DNA of 64,000 nucleotides, from positions 3,968,001 through 4,032,000 of the forward strand of contig NZ_CP054044.1 in NCBI RefSeq assembly GCF_013282745.1, read 5' to 3'. The translations under genes were made by a program, and so were the position numbers. The notes beneath the pieces are model-generated. The model was not told the DNA's origin. It searched no databases and saw nothing but the letters and a program-made list of their open reading frames with translations. Each line of letters starts with the position of its first letter. The stretch's first letter is position 1. This DNA comes from Yersinia bercovieri ATCC 43970. GTDB taxonomy: Bacteria > Pseudomonadota > Gammaproteobacteria > Enterobacterales > Enterobacteriaceae. Shown here piece after piece: positions 32,116-40,343 of this stretch.

Positions 32116-33005
32116 TTTAGCCAAGGTAAAAGTTGTCGCGCTGCGTTATCAAATAAAGCGCGATCTAAACTGCCAGTATGAATAAAGCGCGAGACGAGTT
32201 CCCAAAGCGTATAGAGCCAACGGCGGGCAACGAAGGATTCAGAGACGGGGGCTTTACTGAGGTAGCGGTAGAGAAGTTGGCTCGGCATACCCTCTTCGCT
32301 AAGGCGGAATAAGTCATATTCACGTGGCGCCCACAACATCGGGCCTGGGTTGAGCATCGCCAACAACTGGTCACTACGCGCATCTTTGAGCATACTGCGC
32401 AGCGTAAGATTGCCGTGAACCAGTACCGAGCTGTCGTCAAAATCGGCAAAAAGTGACTTCAGTGAGGCTCTGGCACGATAAAGTATCGCGCGGTCCTCTA
32501 ACGTCATTAGCGGCGAGTTCATATTCGACAAACTGGCCCACAGCACTTCAACTCGCTGCTGATACCAACTAAACCAATCATTTTCCTGCGTGCTATCTAC
32601 ATTGCCGACACAGCCATGGCTATCAATCCGATGCCACGCCAACACACCTTCAACGATTTGATCCATCAAGGCACTCCAGCGGTCGCCGGTCCGCGTCGGT
32701 GCTTCTACCGAAACGCCACGTAGACGTTCCATCAGCAGAATTTCTTTATAGGGCGATTGATGGGTCATAACTAAGCCGTACACCGTCGGCAAGCGGATGT
32801 CCCCCTCCCGCGCCAGCATGGACAACTTATAGGCCTCTTGCTGGGCAATCCCCTGACAAACATAGCTTTTCGCCAATAATGGGATAGCCTGCCCCTGCTG
32901 ATTATAGATTGCATACAGATGGGCATAGGGCTGCTCGCTGATGCGTTCAAGGCGGGTAACTGACTCCCCAAGCACGACACTCAATTCAGCTTTCAGCTGT
33001 TCCAT
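32112..33005 (-). CDS. ycbJ: YcbJ-like phosphotransferase-fold protein
   Basis: 297 residues, homologous along its length to E. coli YcbJ. It belongs to the aminoglycoside-phosphotransferase/kinase-like fold: an N-terminal lobe with a candidate ATP lysine (LLAKSYVCQG) and a catalytic-loop-like VLVHGNLTLRSML, where HGN replaces the usual HGD. The canonical aspartate is therefore asparagine and kinase activity is uncertain. Soluble. Function not established in any organism as far as I know. Convergent with elyC; the IS200-family insertion lies upstream. Confidence 0.9.
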   Translation of the reverse strand: MEQLKAELSVVLGESVTRLERISEQPYAHLYAIYNQQGQAIPLLAKSYVCQGIAQQEAYKLSMLAREGDIRLPTVYGLVMTHQSPYKEILLMERLRGVSVEAPTRTGDRWSALMDQIVEGVLAWHRIDSHGCVGNVDSTQENDWFSWYQQRVEVLWASLSNMNSPLMTLEDRAILYRARASLKSLFADFDDSSVLVHGNLTLRSMLKDARSDQLLAMLNPGPMLWAPREYDLFRLSEEGMPSQLLYRYLSKAPVSESFVARRWLYTLWELVSRFIHTGSLDRALFDNAARQLLPWLN

Positions 33006-33244
33006 AAGGCTCTATCCAATTATCTGCCAAAATTGATGATTCATAATGGGATGGTGGGCAGGAGATTTCCAGAATGCAGATCAAATAATATCCACAATAA
33101 ACATAAAATAGCGCAATGCAGGGTAGCCCCCATTAATAAATATCCTCCGGCATAGCCGGAGGTTTTTCATATGCGCCTATAAGGCTCTCTTACCTGCCGC
33201 GCCCTAACAGGCGCATCGCGATCTGACATTTGCATCACAATTCG

Positions 33245-33703
33245 TTACTTACGGCCCGTAAACGGGCTACCCGGATAGGGGATCGACAACTGCTCACCCA
33301 TTTTATCCTCTTCCAGTTGGTGTTTTATGTATTCTTGTATCCTGGCTGTATTTTTACCCACCGTATCAACGTAATACCCTCGACACCAAAACTCCCGGTT
33401 ACGATATTTGAACTTCAAATCGCCAAACTGCTCATAAAGCATCAGGCTACTCTTTCCCTTTAGGTATCCCATAAAGCCCGACACACTCATCTTGGGTGGG
33501 ATTTCCAGAAGCATATGGATGTGATCCACACAACATTCCGCTTCCAGAATATTCACGTTCTTCCATTCGCACAGCTTTCTTAAAATACTGCCAATCGCTT
33601 TGCGCTTTTCCCCGTAGAACACCTGTCTTCGGTACTTCGGCGCAAATACTATGTGATATTTACAGTTCCATCGCGTGTGCGCTAAGCTCTTTTCGTCCCT
33701 CAT
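33245..33703 (-). CDS. tnpA: IS200-family Y1 HUH transposase TnpA
   Basis: 152 residues from MRDEKSLAHTRWN, the family start; the frame is open 51 bases further up but that is leader. HUH motif HIH at 61-63 and the catalytic tyrosine near 125 in RIQEYIKHQ. Single-strand cut-and-paste transposase acting as a dimer on the hairpin ends. No TnpB partner is present, as usual for IS200. The reading frame is complete. The ribosome site AAAAGGGGG lies inside a long leader stem, which should keep expression low. Confidence 0.95.
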   Translation of the reverse strand: MRDEKSLAHTRWNCKYHIVFAPKYRRQVFYGEKRKAIGSILRKLCEWKNVNILEAECCVDHIHMLLEIPPKMSVSGFMGYLKGKSSLMLYEQFGDLKFKYRNREFWCRGYYVDTVGKNTARIQEYIKHQLEEDKMGEQLSIPYPGSPFTGRK

Positions 33704-33704
33704 A

Positions 33705-33785
33705 GGGACCCCCTTTTGATTTCTTGTTGAACGTTTGCAGTTGCCAGACCGCAAACTGTTTTAACAAATCAAAAGGGGTTTTTAT
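33705..33785 (-). promoter_or_regulatory. tnpA leader stem that buries the ribosome site
   Basis: On the minus strand AACCCCTTTTGATTTGTT near 33761-33779 pairs with AACAAGAAATCAAAAGGGG at 33708-33727, so the AAGGGGG ribosome site of tnpA is in a stem of about 14 pairs. IS200 is known to repress its transposase by such a 5' structure. Confidence 0.7.
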
Positions 33786-33846
33786 AACTGACTCAAAGCT
33801 GAAAGCTTTACGGAACCCCCAGCCTAGCTGGGGGTTTTCTGTGCAC

Positions 33847-33876
33847 AAAAAAGCCAGACCCCATTGAGTCTGGCTT
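33847..33876 (-). terminator. Rho-independent terminator of kdsB
   Basis: On the minus strand AAGCCAGAC-TCAATGGG-GTCTGGCTT then TTTT, 18 bases after the kdsB stop. The IS200-family element begins immediately beyond it, so the insertion spared the terminator. Confidence 0.9.
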
Positions 33877-33893
33877 AAGCGCTTTAGCGGCTG

Positions 33894-34646
33894 TTACTGG
33901 TTGAGCATAATCGCCCGAACTCTATCTAAATCTTCTTGGGTATCAACCCCTACCGCAGGTACGGCTTTGGCGACCGCCACGTGGATTTTCTCGCCATACC
34001 ACAGCACACGCAGTTGCTCTAACAGTTCGATTTGCTCGAGTTTACTCGGTGCCCAGTTAACATAACGGCGGATAAAACCGGCACGATAGGCGTAGATACC
34101 AATATGGCGCAAGAAGCAGTCGCCGATGCTCTCTTTTGATTGCGCAAAACGCTCTCTTTCCCACGGAATAGCGGCACGGGAGAAATAGAGCGCATAACCT
34201 TGAGCATCCATCACCACTTTGACGGCATTAGGGTTAAATGCTTCTTCGCTGCTTTCAATGGGCACTGCCAGTGTTGCCATACCAGCACTACATGCTGCCA
34301 GGTTATCAGCTACCTGGCGAATAATGACCGGTGGTATCAGGGGTTCATCGCCCTGCACATTGACGATAATGTCATCATCCGCAAAGCCATAACGCTCAAT
34401 GACTTCCGCTAATCGCTCGGTACCTGATTGATGATCTGTGCGGGTCAGACACACCTCTCCCCCCACGGCTTCAACGGCTTTAACCACTTCCGGATGATCG
34501 GTTGCCACAATCACCCGAGAAGCACCGGATGCCAGCGCGCGCTCCATCACATGGACGACCATCGGTTTGCCAGCAATATCAGCCAACGGCTTACCGGGCA
34601 GACGGGTTGAAGCATAACGGGCGGGAATTATAGCAATGAAACTCAT
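33894..34646 (-). CDS. kdsB: KdsB, CMP-KDO synthetase
   Basis: 250 residues. 3-deoxy-manno-octulosonate cytidylyltransferase, activating KDO with CTP for the lipopolysaccharide inner core; cytosolic. The nucleotide-binding start [17 protein letters not shown], the [10 protein letters not shown] motif and the ATDHPEV loop are all present. Overlaps the ycaR stop by four bases, so the two are coupled. Confidence 0.98.
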   Translation of the reverse strand: MSFIAIIPARYASTRLPGKPLADIAGKPMVVHVMERALASGASRVIVATDHPEVVKAVEAVGGEVCLTRTDHQSGTERLAEVIERYGFADDDIIVNVQGDEPLIPPVIIRQVADNLAACSAGMATLAVPIESSEEAFNPNAVKVVMDAQGYALYFSRAAIPWERERFAQSKESIGDCFLRHIGIYAYRAGFIRRYVNWAPSKLEQIELLEQLRVLWYGEKIHVAVAKAVPAVGVDTQEDLDRVRAIMLNQ

Positions 34647-34825
34647 GCGTGCTTCTCATCAATTGACAGTGGGCGGGCTTCGTTCTCCAACAATACCGGA
34701 ATGCCATCGCGCACCGGGTAGGCCAGATTGTCAGCCTTACATACCAGTTCAAGATTCTCTTTATTGAAGTACAACTTGCCGTTGCAGACCGGACAGGCAA
34801 CGATTTCGAGTAAACGATGATCCAT
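34643..34825 (-). CDS. ycaR: YcaR, Trm112-like small protein (UPF0434)
   Basis: 60 residues from [16 protein letters not shown], the family start; an open frame 51 bases further upstream has no support. The CPVC motif and a later cysteine (LVCKAD) suggest a zinc-ribbon-like fold related to Trm112. Role unknown; it is conserved upstream of kdsB in enterics and translationally coupled to it. Confidence 0.93.
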   Translation of the reverse strand: MDHRLLEIVACPVCNGKLYFNKENLELVCKADNLAYPVRDGIPVLLENEARPLSIDEKHA

Positions 34826-35038
34826 ACATCCCCCAGAGTGGAGTTTAGCCAGCAGGAAAGTGGTCGAGGATACCATATCTGCGGATGCAGGTTAACTGCG
34901 CCGGCACCGTCATGCATATCAACGATTAATAACAAACAGTTATGTTAATTAGCATCAAGATAAGTAAACACACGCCCTAGCCAGGGGTGATAAATGTTGG
35001 TTTTGTTATTGATATGTTGAATGGCGAGGAGTAAAATT

Positions 35039-35054
35039 TGTGACCTAAATCACA
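35039..35054. promoter_or_regulatory. Perfect CRP-type operator
   Basis: TGTGACCTAAATCACA: both CRP half-sites (TGTGA / TCACA) intact with the standard six-base spacer, flanked by AAATT and CAATT. It could act leftward on ycaR-kdsB (a class II start would fall near 35005) or rightward on the 16-codon ORF, where TATCTA at 35061-35066 is a possible -10; at that spacing CRP would more likely repress. Sequence match is strong, the target is not settled. Confidence 0.65.
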
Positions 35055-35077
35055 CAATTGTATCTATCGAGAAAGAA

Positions 35078-35128
35078 ATGAAAGTATTCCATAAAATCAT
35101 TGCGCTGTTTGCTAACTTCAGCAACTAA
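35078..35128 (+). CDS. Possible 16-residue micro-ORF downstream of the CRP site
   Basis: ATG to TAA encodes MKVFHKIIALFANFSN, a short basic-then-hydrophobic peptide of the kind seen among small membrane or leader peptides. A modest GAGAAAG lies just upstream. I do not recognise it. It may be chance, a small protein, or part of a small RNA of ~150 nt reaching the stem at 35207-35228. Confidence 0.25.
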   Translation: MKVFHKIIALFANFSN

Positions 35129-35196
35129 GCTGCAAAAATACAAATAGAAGCACCTGCAAAATCGCCCGGCAATCAGTGTGTTGGTTGAATAGAGGC

Positions 35197-35228
35197 AAAA
35201 AAACTAACGGCTACCCTTGGGTAGCCGT
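35197..35228 (-). terminator. Rho-independent terminator of the cold-shock gene
   Basis: ACGGCTACCC and GGGTAGCCGT form a ten-base stem just after the stop codon; the minus strand continues TAGTTTTTTT, a strong terminator. Rightward the tail is only GTTTGCTT, so termination from the other side would be weak. Confidence 0.9.
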
Positions 35229-35232
35229 TTGC

Positions 35233-35442
35233 TTAGAAAGCGATCACATCTGCTGCTGACGGTCCATGAATACTACGATAAGTAGAGAATTCCACGTCCT
35301 GCCCTTCACTCAGTGATCTGTTTTTGGTGTTGGCAATGGCTGTCTTACTCACATACACATCCAAACCACCATCGTGTGGTGAAATGAAGCCGTAACCTTC
35401 AGACTGATTGAACCATTTCACGCGACCCATTTTTAACGTCAT
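35233..35442 (-). CDS. Cold-shock-domain protein, divergent RNA-binding motifs
   Basis: 69 residues from MTLKMGRVKWFNQ, with AAGGAAA seven bases upstream; an upstream in-frame ATG (35466) lacks a ribosome site. A single five-strand cold-shock domain: GRVKWFNQSEGYGFI and the C-terminal GPSAADVIAF are typical of the CspA family. The RNP1 motif reads GYGFI (usually GFGFI) and RNP2 reads VYVSKTAI where CspA-type proteins have VFVHFSAI, so the usual histidine and phenylalanine are lost. Nucleic-acid binding may be altered. Monocistronic with its own terminator, inserted between ycaR and lpxK; E. coli has no csp gene here. Confidence 0.9.
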   Translation of the reverse strand: MTLKMGRVKWFNQSEGYGFISPHDGGLDVYVSKTAIANTKNRSLSEGQDVEFSTYRSIHGPSAADVIAF

Positions 35443-35552
35443 AATAAATTTCCTTTTACTGGGCATCCTAACAACTCATTTTTATTTATTGTTTAGATGC
35501 AGTTGCCCATCCTAAAGTTTTCTGATTAAACCTCTATGAGCTTGATTGTATG

Positions 35553-35575
35553 AAAAAACCCGCATAAGTACGGGT
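35553..35575 (-). terminator. Orphan minus-strand terminator
   Basis: On the minus strand GACCCG-TACTTATG-CGGGT then TTTTTT, a short stem with a clean T run. It would end a leftward transcript starting within 35580-36149, where no gene is evident; a small RNA or a vanished gene is possible. Confidence 0.55.
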
Positions 35576-35672
35576 CTTAAAATTTTGCTATCCGGATAAA
35601 TAATTAGCACAGAGGCATGATTATTTTCCAAAATAGTCCAAACATTACTGTTCTGAATGACAGAGCAACAAT

Positions 35673-35704
35673 ATCTGTAACTACCACCATCTGTAACTAC
35701 CACC
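35673..35704. repeat. Exact 16-bp tandem duplication
   Basis: ATCTGTAACTACCACC occurs twice back to back. Sixteen is not a multiple of three, so it would shift any reading frame across it. It looks like a recent slippage or duplication event in non-coding or decayed DNA. Confidence 0.9.
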
Positions 35705-36149
35705 CACGCAGCTTTATCTGCCATAAGGCACTTAGCGCTATTGGAAACTCGCTAGTGGGAATAAATAGTAGTGGGGCTGTTTATAAACATTACTTATGGG
35801 AGTTACTATCGGAGATACTAGAAGATTCGCCTTTGAAGCGGTATCGCAAGATAACGTCTTGGGAGGAACTGCTCTGCTTTACTCTCGTACAGGTTTACAC
35901 ATAAATAGGTCTGTATCACAGGCCAACCGCCATTAACTCACAATATAATACACTATGCAACAATTTTATCTGGGGGTATGCATTAAATCACAGCATGAAT
36001 GAGATGCTACGCATAAAAAACCAATATTCTCCGCTGCTTACCAGCTAATTTATCGATATCAATCTAAAATAAAAACTGAACATACGAGCGCCGCAGACAC
36101 CATTATCTGGCGATGACGGCCCCGATAGGCAAGAAGGAGCGACCTGATT

Positions 36150-37556
36150 ATGAGCCACCCGTCATTTATCCATCCCGATGAGATCCGCGCCAGATTCTCC
36201 CGCGCCATGTCGGATATGTATCAGGCCGAAGTCCCACTTTACGGCACCTTATTACAGCTGGTTGCCGATACCAATAAACAGACGATAAATCAGCAGCCTG
36301 CACTGGCACGTCAGTTGCACCAAACAGGAGAGATTGAGCGGCTTAGCATGGAGCGGCACGGCGCTATTCGCGTAGGAACTGCTACTGAACTTGCGATGCT
36401 ACGCCGCCTTTTTGCTGTGATGGGCATGCAAGCTGTCGGCTATTATGATCTGGCTCCTGCGGGTGTGCCGGTGCACTCGACAGCCTTCCGTGCGGTACAT
36501 GAAGCTTCGCTACAAACCTGTCCGTTCAGAATTTTTACGTCATTACTGCGGTTGGAGTTGATTGAGCAACCTGAGTTGCGGCAACAAGCTGCCGATATTT
36601 TGGCAAAAAGGTCAATTTTTACCTCGCGAGCTATCGAGCTGATTATTCAGTCTGAAACCGCAGGCGGGCTGACCAGTGGCGAGGCCGATGATTTTATCAC
36701 TCAGTCACTCGAGACATTCCGCTGGCATAATCAAGCAACGGTTAGTGCTGAAGTCTATCAGCAACTGCATGACCAGCATCGGCTGATTGCCGATGTGGTG
36801 GCTTTCAAAGGGCCACATATTAACCACCTGACCCCACGAACCTTGGATATTGACGCCGTACAATTGGCGATGCCTCAGCATAATATTACCCCCAAAGCGG
36901 TGATTGAAGGCCCTCCGCCACGCAACTGCCCAATACTGCTACGGCAAACCAGTTTTAAAGCGCTGGAGGAGAAAATCGCGTTTGTCTCCACCGATGGGCA
37001 ACTCATTCCAGGGCATCACACCGCCCGGTTTGGCGAGATAGAGCAACGCGGGGCCGCCTTGACAGCCAAGGGCCGCAGTCTATATGACCGTTTGCTTCAA
37101 GCCGCACAGGATCAATTGCAGGTTCCCGCGAATGAAAAAAATGCCGCGCAGTACATGGCGATTCTTAGCGAGCAATTTAGTCAGTTTCCTGATAATTATC
37201 AGGCGATGCGTGCCGAGAAGCTCGCCTTCTTCCGCTATTTCCCCACAGAGAAAAGCCGTAGCGTATCGACTGAATCAATACAATCGCTGACGCTAAATCA
37301 GCTAATTGACGCCGAGATCATCCAATATGAACCTTTGGTCTATGAGGACTTTCTGCCAGTCAGTGCTGCCGGTATTTTTCAGTCGAACTTAGGGGATAAA
37401 GGGCAGAGTCATTTTGCCGAACACTCCAGCCAACAAAATTTTCAGCGTGATTTGGGTATAGCGGTGATGAATGAATTACAACTGTACGAAGAGACTCAGC
37501 AGCGCTCACTTAGGGCATGTGCAACAGCCCTGAAGCTCACGCAGTTGAATATATAA
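36150..37556 (+). CDS. ydcJ: YdcJ, 2-oxoadipate dioxygenase/decarboxylase family (HglS, DUF1338)
   Basis: 468 residues, close to E. coli YdcJ over its length. DUF1338 enzymes of the HglS type convert 2-oxoadipate to 2-hydroxyglutarate with a mononuclear iron in a VOC-like fold. Candidate metal-binding histidines are in PVHSTAFR (near 110) and GPHINHLTPR (near 226), and ARFGEIEQRG holds a glutamate; IFQSNLG lies near the C-terminus. In Pseudomonas HglS works in lysine breakdown; whether this cell makes 2-oxoadipate is not shown here, and no lysine-catabolic genes are nearby. In E. coli ydcJ lies at another locus, so its place between csp and lpxK is a rearrangement. GGAG ten bases upstream of ATG. 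Confidence 0.9.
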   Translation: MSHPSFIHPDEIRARFSRAMSDMYQAEVPLYGTLLQLVADTNKQTINQQPALARQLHQTGEIERLSMERHGAIRVGTATELAMLRRLFAVMGMQAVGYYDLAPAGVPVHSTAFRAVHEASLQTCPFRIFTSLLRLELIEQPELRQQAADILAKRSIFTSRAIELIIQSETAGGLTSGEADDFITQSLETFRWHNQATVSAEVYQQLHDQHRLIADVVAFKGPHINHLTPRTLDIDAVQLAMPQHNITPKAVIEGPPPRNCPILLRQTSFKALEEKIAFVSTDGQLIPGHHTARFGEIEQRGAALTAKGRSLYDRLLQAAQDQLQVPANEKNAAQYMAILSEQFSQFPDNYQAMRAEKLAFFRYFPTEKSRSVSTESIQSLTLNQLIDAEIIQYEPLVYEDFLPVSAAGIFQSNLGDKGQSHFAEHSSQQNFQRDLGIAVMNELQLYEETQQRSLRACATALKLTQLNI

Positions 37557-37576
37557 CCTTGGGCTATTACCTTGGG

Positions 37577-38563
37577 CTATTTTGCATGTTGCGATAATGC
37601 CTCTATTTTCAGCAACAATGATTCAGCCTGATCGGCTGGCAACAGGGCATCTACTGGCAAGTACCACCAATTAGGCTGAGCGAAAGTCCGGCATTTGACG
37701 GCATCTTTTTCGGTCATCAGTAAAATTTGTGGGCCAGTGGTCAGTGGGCTAAGTTGCGCCAATGAATAATCCTGATGGTCGGCAAAAGCATACTCATTTT
37801 CAGGCTCAATCCCTAGCAGACTCAATGTGGCAAAAAAACGCGGAGGATGACCAATACCGGCCATAGCAGTGACATGCTGTAACTGCCGTGCCGGTTGACG
37901 CTCCCCTGTCACCAGATTGACCGCCTCCCGAGCGACCAATTGCATTGGGATCTCTCCCGCTGCGGCGACACCACCATTAGTGATAACCGCATCCACGGAG
38001 TGCAATCGCCCTGCCCGCTCGCGCATCGGGCCTGCGGGTAACCACCAGCCGTTGCCAAAACGGCGCACACCATCAATGACTACCAGTTCAACATCGCGCT
38101 GTAGTGCATAGTGCTGTAAACCATCATCGGTGATGATAAAGTCCAGTGTATGGGATTGCAGTAGCGCCTGGATTGCTTCAGCACGTTTTGGCGCAACCGC
38201 CACTGGCGCACCAGTGCGTTGATAAATCAACACCGGTTCATCACCAGCCTGCGCCGTGGTGCTTTCATTAGTCAGCACTAACGGATACACGGCGGACTTG
38301 CCACCATAACCACGAGAGACTACCCCAACACGGTAGCCCCGCAGTTGTAACTGCTCCACCAGCCAGATGACGACAGGCGTCTTGCCATTGCCCCCCGCAG
38401 TCAGGTTACCCACAATGATAACCGGAACTGGCGAGCGCCAGGAGGTTCGCAGTCCCAAGCGGTAACTGGCCCGGATAATCCAGCTGATTGCGCCGTATAA
38501 CCAAGAGAGCGGTAACAGCAGCAAATAGAGCCAGGAGTCTCCTGACCAGATACGCTCAATCAT
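37577..38563 (-). CDS. lpxK: LpxK, tetraacyldisaccharide 4'-kinase
   Basis: 328 residues. Sixth step of lipid A synthesis, phosphorylating the 4' position to give lipid IVA; peripheral inner-membrane protein with an N-terminal hydrophobic helix (about 12-30). Walker-A-like P-loop [17 protein letters not shown] near 52-68 and [11 protein letters not shown] carrying the acidic residues. Start overlaps the msbA stop by four bases, the conserved msbA-lpxK pair. Convergent with ydcJ, 20 bp apart. Confidence 0.98.
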   Translation of the reverse strand: MIERIWSGDSWLYLLLLPLSWLYGAISWIIRASYRLGLRTSWRSPVPVIIVGNLTAGGNGKTPVVIWLVEQLQLRGYRVGVVSRGYGGKSAVYPLVLTNESTTAQAGDEPVLIYQRTGAPVAVAPKRAEAIQALLQSHTLDFIITDDGLQHYALQRDVELVVIDGVRRFGNGWWLPAGPMRERAGRLHSVDAVITNGGVAAAGEIPMQLVAREAVNLVTGERQPARQLQHVTAMAGIGHPPRFFATLSLLGIEPENEYAFADHQDYSLAQLSPLTTGPQILLMTEKDAVKCRTFAQPNWWYLPVDALLPADQAESLLLKIEALSQHAK

Positions 38564-40308
38564 TGGCCGAACTGCATACGGTTAAGTTGGGCATAAGCAC
38601 CTTGCTTCGCCAACAATTCTGCATGTACACCACGCTCTACGATGCGCCCATCTTCAATAACCAATATTTCATCCGCTTTTTCAATCGTTGATAGGCGATG
38701 AGCAATAATCAGTGAGGTGCGATTTTTCTGTAGCTCGTCCAAGGCGGCCTGAATTGCCCGCTCAGACTCAGTATCCAGCGCCGAAGTGGCTTCATCCAGA
38801 ATCAAGATTGGGCAGTCGCGTAGTAAGGCTCGGGCAATGGCAATTCGCTGACGCTGGCCCCCGGAAAGCATTACGCCGTTTTCACCAATAACAGTGTCCA
38901 GGCCATGCTCCATTTTATTAATAAAGTCCATGGCATACGCCATACGAGCAGCTTCTTCGATTTCAGCGCGACTGTACTGATCATCACGGGCGTAAGCAAT
39001 ATTGTTCGCTACTGTGTCATTGAATAGATGAACGTTTTGCGAGACTAACGCAACTTGGTTGCGTAAAGCCCCGAGTCGGTAATCACGCAGATCGTGTCCA
39101 TCCAACAAAATACTACCGTCACTAACATCATAAAAACGGGTTAGCAAATTGGCGATGGTCGACTTACCTGAGCCTGAACGCCCTACCAATGCCACGGTTT
39201 TGCCCGCTTCAATGTGCATATTGATATCATTCAGTGCTGGGGTATCTTTGCCTGGATAGCAGAAGGTCACATGCTGGAATTCGATTTCGCCTTTAGCACG
39301 TTCAACTTCCAGTTTACCCTCGTCTTTTTCCTGCTCCATATCCAAAATGGTGAATAGCGTTTGGCAAGCAGCCATACCACGCTGGAACTGTGCATTCACA
39401 TTGGTAAGTGATTTCAATGGACGCATCAGAGCAATCATTGCAGAGAATACGACAGTGATAGTACCGGCGGTCAGGGTTTCCATCACGCTAGGGAAACTTG
39501 CTGCATAGAGCACGAATGCCAAGGCAAAAGAGGCAATTAGCTGAATAATCGGATCAGAAATGGAAGAGGCAGAAACCAGTTTCATTCCCTGCTGGCGCAT
39601 ACGGTTACTGACGGTATCGAAACGTTCGGTTTCAACTTTCTGGCCACCAAAGATCAACACCTCTTTGTGCCCTTTCAGCATTTGCTCAGCACTAGTGGTC
39701 ACTTCACCCATGGTACTTTGCATATTTTTACTGATATTACGAAAACGCTTAGAAACCAATCGGATAGAGATTGAAACAATCGGCGCAATGACGATTAAAA
39801 TTACTGACAACTGCCAGCTATAATAAAACATCATGATGAACAAACCGATGATAGAAGCCCCTTCCCGCACCACTGTCACCAATGCACTGGAAGATGATGC
39901 CGCTACCTGCTCGGAGTCATAGGTAATACGCGATAACAGTGTACCGGTCGATTGCTGGTCAAAAAAGGAGACCGGCATCCCCATCATGTGGCTGAACAAT
40001 CGGCGGCGAATATGCATCACCACTTTGCCCGATACCCATGAGATACAGTAGCTAGAAATAAAACCGGTTACCCCACGAACAACCATCAAACCGATGACAG
40101 CCAATGGCATCCATTTTAAAATTGAGCTATCCGCATGACCGAACCCATCGTCTAGCAATGGTTTCAGCAACGACAACATAAAGGTATCACTGGCGGCATT
40201 TAGGATTAATGCTATCGCCGCAACAACAAGTCCGGTCTTATAAGGAGTGATCGTTGGCCAGAGGCGACGAAATGTCTGCCAAGTGGATAGATCTTTATCA
40301 TTCATCAT
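38560..40308 (-). CDS. msbA: MsbA, lipid A/LPS ABC flippase
   Basis: 582 residues, same as E. coli. Half-size exporter with six membrane helices in the first ~320 residues, then one nucleotide-binding domain: Walker [11 protein letters not shown] near 376, signature [14 protein letters not shown] near 480, Walker [13 protein letters not shown] near 502, and the switch histidine in IAHRLST. Dimer in the inner membrane that flips core-lipid A to the periplasmic leaflet. Coupled with lpxK; comEC lies 35 bases upstream and may share the transcript. Confidence 0.99.
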   Translation of the reverse strand: MMNDKDLSTWQTFRRLWPTITPYKTGLVVAAIALILNAASDTFMLSLLKPLLDDGFGHADSSILKWMPLAVIGLMVVRGVTGFISSYCISWVSGKVVMHIRRRLFSHMMGMPVSFFDQQSTGTLLSRITYDSEQVAASSSSALVTVVREGASIIGLFIMMFYYSWQLSVILIVIAPIVSISIRLVSKRFRNISKNMQSTMGEVTTSAEQMLKGHKEVLIFGGQKVETERFDTVSNRMRQQGMKLVSASSISDPIIQLIASFALAFVLYAASFPSVMETLTAGTITVVFSAMIALMRPLKSLTNVNAQFQRGMAACQTLFTILDMEQEKDEGKLEVERAKGEIEFQHVTFCYPGKDTPALNDINMHIEAGKTVALVGRSGSGKSTIANLLTRFYDVSDGSILLDGHDLRDYRLGALRNQVALVSQNVHLFNDTVANNIAYARDDQYSRAEIEEAARMAYAMDFINKMEHGLDTVIGENGVMLSGGQRQRIAIARALLRDCPILILDEATSALDTESERAIQAALDELQKNRTSLIIAHRLSTIEKADEILVIEDGRIVERGVHAELLAKQGAYAQLNRMQFGQ

Positions 40309-40343
40309 GCAAATACCAGCACCAGAAGAAATAGCGGCCTATT

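Larger units (their letters stand above)
33140..33843 (-). mobile_element. IS200/IS605-family insertion sequence (IS1541-like)
   Basis: About 0.7 kb between ycbJ and kdsB. It has the IS200 plan: a single Y1 transposase gene, no terminal inverted repeats, and one subterminal hairpin at each end: CCTCCGGC-ATA-GCCGGAGG at 33144-33162 (right end of the element, since the gene is on the minus strand) and CCCCCAGC-CTA-GCTGGGGG at 33816-33834 (left end). Size, plan and host genus fit IS1541, the Yersinia IS200 relative; the exact ends are approximate because this family makes no target duplications. It appears intact. Confidence 0.85.
34826..35232. other. Spacer upstream of ycaR with CRP site and possible micro-ORF
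   Basis: About 400 bp with no large gene. It contains a perfect CRP-type palindrome (35039-35054), a 16-codon ORF (35078-35128) and, at the right end, the terminator of the cold-shock gene. No ycaQ gene, which E. coli carries between lpxK and ycaR. Confidence 0.7.
35443..36149. other. Long spacer with an orphan terminator and a tandem duplication
   Basis: About 700 bp without a recognisable gene. It holds the csp promoter and leader, a minus-strand terminator at 35553-35575 with no gene obviously feeding it, an exact 16-bp tandem duplication at 35673-35704, and weak plus-strand ORFs whose best frame changes along the way (35617-35904; 35796-35936). It could be decayed coding sequence. The ydcJ ribosome site (AAGGAG) is at the right end. 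Confidence 0.5.

Noticed and set aside
33140..33843. IS605-type element with TnpB and guide RNA
   Set aside because: Only the Y1 transposase is present and the element is too short for tnpB; it is an IS200-type element.
35512..35724. 70-codon minus-strand ORF in the csp-ydcJ gap
   Set aside because: It crosses the 16-bp duplication and runs through the terminator at 35553-35575, has no ribosome site and no recognisable match. The terminator itself is kept as a feature.
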